From: an uncultured Mycoplasmatota bacterium
GTDB taxonomy: Bacteria > Bacillota_I > Bacilli_A > RF39 > UBA660
Length of the DNA stretch: 36,991 bases
Direction: 5' to 3'
Assembly: GCA_947576095.1 (NCBI GenBank)
Contig: CANPPW010000015.1
Location: forward strand, 1 to 36,991
Shown here: positions 31,583 to 36,991 of the stretch, in pieces
How positions within the stretch are numbered: position 1 is the first letter of the stretch
Layout: each line of letters opens with the position of its first letter
The notes under the pieces: generated by a model
Database searches by the model: none
What the model was told of the DNA's origin: nothing
Seen by the model: the letters and a program-made list of their open reading frames with translations, nothing else
Translations under genes and position numbers: made by a program

Positions 31583-32598
31583 GTTTTTTTAAATTTTTAA
31601 AAGAGAAAATGTATTTGATAGTTACATTTTTTATCCTGTATGGAATTCTTTTACTGATGTTTTTTGCCTTTAAACTATCAAGTTCTTGCATTGTTGCTAT
31701 TACATTTCTTTTATTTATATTCCTCTTCAGTATTATTTTTATAGAATATTTTAGAAAGAGATCTTTTTATACAAATCTTTTAGATCATATTCATACACTT
31801 GATCAAGCTTATTTAGTTTTAGAAATGATTGATAAACCTACCTTTTTAGAAGGAATGATTTTATATCAAGCTCTTTATGATATTAATAAATCTATGAACG
31901 AAAATGTAAAACTTTTACAATTACAGATGAATGATTTTAAGGAATATATTGAAATGTGGATTCATGAAATCAAAATTCCAATTGCCTCTTTGTTTTTGAC
32001 GGTACATAATCATAAAGATAAGTTTGATAAAAAAATATTAGAGCAGTTGAAAAGGATAGAAATTGATGTTGAGCAAGTATTATATTATGTGAGATGTGAA
32101 AATGCGGAAAAAGATTATCTTATTAGTAAAGTATCTTTAAACTGTATTATTAGAGATATTGCTCTTAAAAATCAAGATCTTCTCCTTGAAAATCAGATTG
32201 ATTTTATTGTAGATGAGATACATACTTATATTTATACAGATTCTAAATGGTTAGAATTTATATTGAATCAGATTATCAATAATAGCGTGAAATATAAAAG
32301 AGATTTTATAGACTCTTATATCAAAATAATGATTAAAGAAACATTGGATCAAACCATTATAATCATTGAAGATAATGGAATCGGCATCCCCCTTTATGAT
32401 ATTTCGAAAGTATTTGAAAAATCTTTTACAGGATATAATGGGAGAATTAAGACCAAATCGACTGGAATGGGACTTTTTATTTGTAAAAATTTGTGTGAGA
32501 AATTAGGACATAAAATTAGAATTGAATCAGAGCAGGAAAAATATACAAGGGTATATATCACAATTGCAAAAAATCGATTTTATGATGTCATTACATAA
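31579..32598 (+). CDS. Intramembrane-sensing histidine kinase, BceS-like
   Basis: A 339-aa kinase with two N-terminal membrane helices (about 12-31 and 37-56) joined by only a few residues. It thus has almost no outside domain, the mark of intramembrane-sensing kinases that take their signal from a BceAB transporter. The phospho-acceptor is His129 in EMWIHEIKIPIASL. The ATPase domain shows NQIINNSVKY (N box), EDNGIGIP (G1) and KSTGMGLFICKNL (G2). Its stop codon lies inside a 36-bp palindrome that precedes the transporter genes. Partner and position support a Bce-type four-gene module. Confidence 0.93.
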   Translation: MSFFKFLKEKMYLIVTFFILYGILLLMFFAFKLSSSCIVAITFLLFIFLFSIIFIEYFRKRSFYTNLLDHIHTLDQAYLVLEMIDKPTFLEGMILYQALYDINKSMNENVKLLQLQMNDFKEYIEMWIHEIKIPIASLFLTVHNHKDKFDKKILEQLKRIEIDVEQVLYYVRCENAEKDYLISKVSLNCIIRDIALKNQDLLLENQIDFIVDEIHTYIYTDSKWLEFILNQIINNSVKYKRDFIDSYIKIMIKETLDQTIIIIEDNGIGIPLYDISKVFEKSFTGYNGRIKTKSTGMGLFICKNLCEKLGHKIRIESEQEKYTRVYITIAKNRFYDVIT

Positions 32599-32625
32599 CA
32601 TTACAAATTTGTAATGTTATGTAAT
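32590..32625. promoter_or_regulatory. 36-bp perfect palindrome: operator of the bceAB-like genes
   Basis: Two 18-base arms, ATTACATAACATTACAAA and its exact reverse complement, meet with no spacer. At the centre is TTACA-AATT-TGTAA, fitting the TnACA-N4-TGTAA pattern reported for BceR-like regulators. A second, outer pair of TTACAT/ATGTAA half-sites flanks it. It lies directly upstream of the -35 box of the transporter promoter, as an activator site should, and includes the kinase stop codon. There is no T-run, so termination is unlikely. Confidence 0.75.
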
Positions 32626-32634
32626 ATTAAAAGT

Positions 32635-32663
32635 GCGACAGAAATACAAAAATCTTTTATGAT
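32635..32663 (+). promoter_or_regulatory. Promoter of the bceAB-like transporter genes
   Basis: GCGACA (32635-32640), a 17-base spacer and TATGAT (32658-32663). The -35 is weak, consistent with dependence on an activator bound at the palindrome ten bases upstream. Confidence 0.55.
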
Positions 32664-32686
32664 GGAATGGAAAGGAGAAATAGAAT

Positions 32687-33454
32687 ATGGAAAATATTTT
32701 AAGAGTTGACAAAATAGAAAAATATTATGGAAATAAATCTTCCCTGACAAAGGCAATTGATAATATGTCTTTTGAAGTAAACAGAGGAGAATTTGTTGCT
32801 ATAATGGGAGCTAGTGGTTCTGGAAAAAGTACTCTTTTAAATGTAATTTCGACTATTGATCATGTTACATCAGGTCATATTTATGTGTTGGAAGAAGATA
32901 TTACAAAATTAAGGGGAAATCGTTTGAATAAATTTAGAAGAGAGGAATTAGGATTTATTTTTCAAGATTTTAACTTACTAGATACACTTACAGCGTATGA
33001 AAATATAGCTCTTGCTTTATCTATTCAAAATATAAATGCAAGTGAAATTGATAAACGAATCCAGATTGTAGCAAATCAGTTAAATATTAAAGATGTTTTA
33101 AAAAAGTATCCCTATCAGATGAGTGGGGGTCAAAAACAAAGAGTCGCTTCAGCTAGAGCTATTATTACAAATCCTAAACTTGTGCTTGCTGATGAACCAA
33201 CTGGTGCTTTGGATTCTAAATCATCTAAGATGTTACTTGAGAGATTCAATCATTTAAATCATGAGTTAAAAGCTACAATTTTAATGGTTACACATGATGC
33301 TTTTACAGCTAGTTATGCATCACGTGTGATTTTTATCAAGGATGGTAAAATGTTTCATGAAATTCATAGGGGAAATGATTCTAGAAAGGAATTTTTTGAT
33401 AAGATTATTGATGTAGTAACTCTACTTGGTGGTGATTTAAATGATGCCCTTTAA
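32687..33454 (+). CDS. ABC transporter ATPase, BceA-like
   Basis: ATPase subunit (255 aa) of a Bce-type (MacB-related) exporter that protects against cell-wall-active peptides by releasing them from lipid targets. It has Walker A GASGSGKST (41-49), Q-loop FIFQDFNLLD, signature MSGGQKQRVASARAI, Walker B LVLADEPTGALD and the H-loop MVTHDAFTA. The SGGQKQR wording is typical of Bce and LolD-like ATPases. AAAGGAG precedes the ATG. It overlaps the permease gene by 14 bases. Confidence 0.95.
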   Translation: MENILRVDKIEKYYGNKSSLTKAIDNMSFEVNRGEFVAIMGASGSGKSTLLNVISTIDHVTSGHIYVLEEDITKLRGNRLNKFRREELGFIFQDFNLLDTLTAYENIALALSIQNINASEIDKRIQIVANQLNIKDVLKKYPYQMSGGQKQRVASARAIITNPKLVLADEPTGALDSKSSKMLLERFNHLNHELKATILMVTHDAFTASYASRVIFIKDGKMFHEIHRGNDSRKEFFDKIIDVVTLLGGDLNDAL

Positions 33455-35498
33455 ATTATCACTTAAAAATATCAAGAAAAGTTTTAAAGATTATGCCATC
33501 TATTTTTTTACTTTAATTCTTGGTGTTGCTATATTTTATGTATTCAATGCAATTGATTCACAGACAGTTATGATGGATGTGACAGCTTCCACTAAAGAAA
33601 TTATCAAATTAATGACAAGTATGCTTTCAGGTGTTAGTGTTTTTGTATCATTTATATTAGGATTTTTGATTATATATGCTTCAAGGTTTCTAATTAAAAG
33701 AAGAAATAAAGAATTTGGAGTATATTTAACACTTGGTATGAGTAAAAGAAAAATATCTATGATACTATTTTGTGAAACATTACTTATCGGAACAATATCT
33801 TTGATAGTAGGGCTTGCATTAGGATTTATACTTTCGCAGTTTATGAGTATGTTAGTAGCGAATATGTTTGATGCCAATATGACCCAATTTACATTTATCT
33901 TTTCCTCTACTGCATGTATCAAAACAATTATTTATTTCACAATTATGTATTTACTAGTTATGATTTTTAATACCATTAGTATTGGTAAGTGTAAATTAAT
34001 AGAATTATTACATGGAAATAAAAAAAGTGAAAAAGTGAAACTTAAAAATCCTTTTTTATGTGTGATTATATTTTTCATTTCAGTGGTGATTTTAGGATAT
34101 GCATATTATATGGTAACAATTGGATTTCAATCTTTAGATGCAGATAATATATTTAAACCTATTATTTTGGGAGTCATATCCACCTTTCTTCTTTTCTTTT
34201 CTTTATCAGGACTTATTTTAAAGATTGTAATGAGTAGAAAAAGACTATATTATAAAGGTCTAAATAGTTTTGTAATAAGACAAATTAGCAGTAAAATGAA
34301 TACGACTGTTTTTTCAATGACTATTATTTGTTTAATGCTGTTTATTACCATTTGTGTATTATCTTCATCCCTTACTTTAAAAAATTCATTACAGGCAAAT
34401 GTAAATAAACTAGCACCAGCTGATATTCAGCTTACAAAAAGAGTCAACATTAAAGAGCCACCAACAGAAGATGGATACACACTTGAACAAATTAAAAATT
34501 CAAAACTTGGAGTGATTGATTCATTAAAAGAAAGAAATGTTCACATAGATACATATTTCAAAGAAAGTGTAGATGTGAATATTTATCATACAGAATCTTT
34601 TACACTTGGAGATACACTAGGAAATCTTTTGAAGAGTATTCAAAAACAATATAAATTTTTAAAATATGATTCTAAAGAGGATATAATGAAGATAAGTGAC
34701 TATAATCTTGTGGCTCGTCTTTATGGGAATAAAGAATATTCTCTAAAAGAAAACGAATATATGATTGTAGCGGATTTTCAGTCTATGATTACAGTTAGAA
34801 ATATGGCTCTAAAAAATAATGAAAAAATTAAAATCTTTGGACATACTTTAACTCCAAAATATCAAGAGTGTAAAGAAGGATTTGTTGAACTATCTGCACA
34901 ACATATAAATGGGGGAATTGTACTGGTTCCAGATGAAGTTGTTTTAGAAAATGATAAAGTATACAATATGGTTATAGCCAATTATAAAGCAGATACTAAA
35001 AAGAAAAGGGTAGAAGTAGAAGAAGAAATTTTGAAACAGGTTGAAGATTCACAAAATCAAACATTGTTATTTAATAATACAAGAATAGATATAATGGAAG
35101 CGAGTGTAGGGTTAGGGGCATTGGTTACTTTTATAGGTCTTTACCTAGGTATTATTTTCCTAATCAGTAGTGCTGCTATATTGGCTTTGAAAGAGTTATC
35201 TGAAAGTAGTGACAATCGTGAAAGATATAGAATGCTACGGAAGATTGGAGCAGATGAGAAATTGTTACACAGTTCTTTATTTAGACAGATTGCTATTTTC
35301 TTTATGTTCCCGCTATTACTTGCTATGATTCATTCTGTATTTGGTCTTATATTTTCTACTAAGATATTAGAAGTATTTGGAAATGATCAATTATTACCTT
35401 CTATATTTATGACAGCGATATTTTTAGTAGTGATTTATGGTGGCTATTTCTTAATTACTTATTTTTGTAGCAAAAATATAATAAAGGAGCGAAGTTAA
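33441..35498 (+). CDS. ABC transporter permease, BceB-like (FtsX family)
   Basis: A 685-aa permease with the BceB layout of about ten membrane helices. An N-terminal helix and three-helix FtsX block (about 1-190, containing RRNKEFGVYLTLGMSKRKI), further helices to about 315, a large outside domain of about 200 residues (about 318-530) between helices 7 and 8, and a second FtsX block (about 545-680, with RERYRMLRKIGADEKLL). The outside domain is what BceB-type sensors use to recognise peptide-target complexes. The start is ATG 33441 or the adjacent ATG 33444. With the upstream ATPase, kinase and regulator it completes the module. The substrate cannot be predicted. Confidence 0.94.
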   Translation: MMPFKLSLKNIKKSFKDYAIYFFTLILGVAIFYVFNAIDSQTVMMDVTASTKEIIKLMTSMLSGVSVFVSFILGFLIIYASRFLIKRRNKEFGVYLTLGMSKRKISMILFCETLLIGTISLIVGLALGFILSQFMSMLVANMFDANMTQFTFIFSSTACIKTIIYFTIMYLLVMIFNTISIGKCKLIELLHGNKKSEKVKLKNPFLCVIIFFISVVILGYAYYMVTIGFQSLDADNIFKPIILGVISTFLLFFSLSGLILKIVMSRKRLYYKGLNSFVIRQISSKMNTTVFSMTIICLMLFITICVLSSSLTLKNSLQANVNKLAPADIQLTKRVNIKEPPTEDGYTLEQIKNSKLGVIDSLKERNVHIDTYFKESVDVNIYHTESFTLGDTLGNLLKSIQKQYKFLKYDSKEDIMKISDYNLVARLYGNKEYSLKENEYMIVADFQSMITVRNMALKNNEKIKIFGHTLTPKYQECKEGFVELSAQHINGGIVLVPDEVVLENDKVYNMVIANYKADTKKKRVEVEEEILKQVEDSQNQTLLFNNTRIDIMEASVGLGALVTFIGLYLGIIFLISSAAILALKELSESSDNRERYRMLRKIGADEKLLHSSLFRQIAIFFMFPLLLAMIHSVFGLIFSTKILEVFGNDQLLPSIFMTAIFLVVIYGGYFLITYFCSKNIIKERS

Positions 35499-35500
35499 AC

Positions 35501-35611
35501 ATGTTGGTTTATGATAATACAATAATAAAAAAGAAACAAAAGATAAAGACAAAGATTGGTTCTAAAAGTAGGAATGGTTATTTATATGATAAGGATTATA
35601 ACAAGGATTAG
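35501..35611 (+). CDS. Possible 36-aa basic peptide after bceB
   Basis: A short open frame starts at ATG 35501, two bases past the permease stop, with AAAGGAG at 35483-35489 (spacing 11). It encodes 36 residues rich in lysine (KKKQKIKTKIGSKSRNG) ending YDKDYNKD. There is no signal peptide or hydrophobic stretch. Its stop codon lies inside the first arm of the operon terminator, which is unusual for a translated gene and argues for caution. It may be a small protein of the operon, or a chance frame in AT-rich sequence. I know of no matching family. Confidence 0.35.
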   Translation: MLVYDNTIIKKKQKIKTKIGSKSRNGYLYDKDYNKD

Positions 35612-35634
35612 CAAAATCTGCTAATCTCTTTCTT
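35606..35634 (+). terminator. Terminator of the bceAB-like operon
   Basis: GATTAGCA pairs with TGCTAATC around a 5-base loop and is followed by TCTTTCTTT. The T-rich tract ends two bases before the start codon of the VanZ-RDD gene. Confidence 0.85.
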
Positions 35635-35635
35635 T

Positions 35636-36736
35636 ATGAGTTATATTATTTCTATAAAAACTGCTATATTGCTATTTCCTTTGATAGCCTTACTATTTAC
35701 GATTCCATTTATTTTAAATCAATATCATAAATATGGGTCAGTAAATAAGTTTAGAGTCTGTATTATCTATTCTTTTATTCTTTACATAATTACTATTTAT
35801 TTTTTAGTCATTTTGCCACTTCCCGATAAAAATACATTTTTGCCTAAAGATAATATGGTGCGTATCGTTCCATTCGGTTTTATAAGAGATTTTATGAAGG
35901 AATCTTCATTTGTACTTACCGAACCCATGACATATTGGAAAGCAATACAAGAACCTTGTTTTTATACAGTTTTATTTAATATTTTTATGACTGTGCCATT
36001 TGGCATGTATTTAAGATATTATTTTAAATGTACATTAAAAAAGACCGTTTTATGCAGTTTTTTATTGAGTCTATTTTTTGAACTTACACAACTGACAGGT
36101 TTATATTATATATATCCTTATCCATATCGTATTTTCGATATAGATGATTTAATCACAAATACATTGGGTGGTACTATAGGATTTTATATGGTGGGTTTGA
36201 TTAGTCGTTTTTTACCTACAAGAGATGAGATAGATCGAAAATCTATAGAAAATGGGAAAATTGTATCAGGACTTAGAAGAATTACTGTTTTTGGATTCGA
36301 TTTTATTTTAAATATTTTTTTTACAGTATTGATAAGTATTGTTTATAGAGGGGCACATATTTTTCTTATAAGTTTTCTTTTATATTATATTGTTTATCCA
36401 TATTGTACTTGTGGTACTACAATTGGAAGTCGATTTTTAAATGTAAGATTAGAATTTGAAAAAAATTCATTTTTAATGTTAATTTTTAGAATTTTATTTT
36501 TATATACATATTATTTTGGTATTTTAATGTTCATATTATATTTGATTCGATTTGTTAGTATTTATTTTGTTTTGGAAACATTAGAGATAATATGGATTTA
36601 TATATTTGCAGCAATAGCCCTTTTTCTATTTTATTTAGTTAATATTGTTATTTTATTAAAAAATAGAACAATATATTATGATTGTCTTTTCAGGGTTCAA
36701 TACAAAAGTGATATTGAAAAGAAGGCTAATTTATAA
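35636..36736 (+). CDS. VanZ-RDD fusion membrane protein
   Basis: A 366-aa integral membrane protein. The N-terminal half (about 1-190) is VanZ-like: VRIVPFGFIRDF, NIFMTVPFGMYLRYYF, SLFFELTQL and FDIDDLITNTLGGTIGF. VanZ-type proteins are linked to teicoplanin and lipoglycopeptide tolerance. The C-terminal half (about 208-360) is an RDD domain, recognised by ITVFGFDFILN and GTTIGSRFLNVRL. The fusion is known in other Bacillota. It starts with ATG 35636 directly after the operon terminator and has no Shine-Dalgarno sequence, so its expression is puzzling. Position after a Bce module suggests a cell-envelope antibiotic defence role, which is inference. Confidence 0.85.
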   Translation: MSYIISIKTAILLFPLIALLFTIPFILNQYHKYGSVNKFRVCIIYSFILYIITIYFLVILPLPDKNTFLPKDNMVRIVPFGFIRDFMKESSFVLTEPMTYWKAIQEPCFYTVLFNIFMTVPFGMYLRYYFKCTLKKTVLCSFLLSLFFELTQLTGLYYIYPYPYRIFDIDDLITNTLGGTIGFYMVGLISRFLPTRDEIDRKSIENGKIVSGLRRITVFGFDFILNIFFTVLISIVYRGAHIFLISFLLYYIVYPYCTCGTTIGSRFLNVRLEFEKNSFLMLIFRILFLYTYYFGILMFILYLIRFVSIYFVLETLEIIWIYIFAAIALFLFYLVNIVILLKNRTIYYDCLFRVQYKSDIEKKANL

Positions 36737-36838
36737 AGTTTTGAATTTTATAGGATGTAAATACACATTAAATCCAAATAAAATGTTTGATACATTTATG
36801 AAAATTTATTTATGTGTATTTTCTTTTTATATAATATT

Positions 36839-36847
36839 TGATATAAT
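36839..36847 (+). promoter_or_regulatory. Extended -10 promoter of tRNA-Leu
   Basis: TGATATAAT, full match, nine bases before the tRNA sequence begins. Confidence 0.5.
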
Positions 36848-36855
36848 AAAAATAT

Positions 36856-36942
36856 GCATGGGTGGTGGAATCGGTAGACACGCAGGCTTGAGGTGCCTGT
36901 GGACTAACGTCTGTGTGGGTTCAAGTCCCATCCCATGCACCA
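36856..36942 (+). tRNA. tRNA-Leu (anticodon GAG)
   Basis: An 87-base class II tRNA with CCA encoded. Acceptor stem GCATGGG/CCCATGC, anticodon stem CAGGC/GCCTG enclosing TTGAGGT (anticodon GAG, reading CUC and CUU), a long variable arm (TGGACTAACGTCTG region) and T-arm GTGGG-TTCAAGT-CCCAT. A terminator follows. Confidence 0.96.
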
Positions 36943-36953
36943 TTGGGAAATCT

Positions 36954-36975
36954 GTTCTAACTTTTTAGAACTTTA
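36954..36975 (+). terminator. Terminator after tRNA-Leu
   Basis: GTTCTAA-CTTT-TTAGAAC hairpin followed by TTTAT, twelve bases past the tRNA end. Confidence 0.75.
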
Positions 36976-36991
36976 TATACAAAAAGTATCA

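Noticed and set aside
33536-33922. A 128-codon minus-strand frame
   Set aside because: It lies wholly inside the well-supported BceB-like permease gene, has no recognisable protein features and looks like an antisense shadow.
36678-36968. A 96-codon plus-strand frame at the right end
   Set aside because: It overlaps the end of the VanZ-RDD gene in another frame and runs straight through tRNA-Leu, so it is a chance frame.
1-36991. CRISPR arrays, intact insertion sequences or rRNA genes
   Set aside because: I saw no regularly spaced repeats, no transposase and no rRNA-like sequence in the window.

Overview
This window is a very AT-rich, gene-dense chromosomal segment of an endospore-forming Bacillota, probably a low-GC Bacilli or Erysipelotrichales-like gut lineage; I cannot fix the genus. 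The evidence is sepF and divIVA, a T-box ahead of ileS, an uninterrupted sigK, a spoIIAA-sigF pair, spoVAC-D-E, and the rlmN-prpC-prkC-rsgA-rpe cluster. TGA is used as a stop codon, so the code is standard. Many promoters are of the extended -10 type (TGnTATAAT).

Layout. 1-4.75 kb: the 3' end of an unknown gene, sepF, divIVA, and a T-box-controlled ileS of the eukaryote-like (IleRS2) type. 4.9-7.2 kb: a GNAT acetyltransferase and two membrane proteins. 7.2-9.2 kb (minus strand): sigK and an unknown C-terminally anchored protein. 9.3-11 kb: a PadR regulator with a HAAS/DUF1700 membrane protein. 11.1-12.1 kb: spoIIAA and sigF with no spoIIAB between them. 12.1-13.2 kb: mutY (minus). 13.3-15.1 kb: spoVAC-spoVAD-spoVAE behind a sigma-G-like promoter. 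15.2-18.5 kb: a DeoD-like protein and a YmfF/YmfH-like M16 peptidase pair. 18.5-19.6 kb (minus): yidD and a TroA-like lipoprotein. 19.7-23.6 kb: rnc, yebC and a second M16 pair. 23.7-28.9 kb: rlmN, prpC, prkC, rsgA and rpe. 28.9-29.8 kb: an HD-domain protein, a small HMA-like protein and tRNA-Arg(CCU).

29.8-30.7 kb is a decayed integration site: a tyrosine-recombinase pseudogene beside the tRNA and the tail of an ABC transporter gene. 30.9-36.7 kb holds a BceRS-BceAB-type peptide-antibiotic sensing and detoxification module with a 36-bp perfect palindromic operator, a possible 36-aa peptide and a VanZ-RDD fusion protein. The window ends with tRNA-Leu(GAG).

The most striking point is the sporulation switch. 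The kinase/anti-sigma gene spoIIAB is missing from its usual place, and the adjacent SpoIIAA has lost the serine that SpoIIAB would phosphorylate (the DSSG motif reads DNYG). The two losses fit each other and suggest a rewired way of controlling sigma-F. Also notable are an IleRS with the swapped GxHH signature, two tandem M16 heterodimers with split active sites, and a DeoD-like protein lacking key phosphate-site residues.
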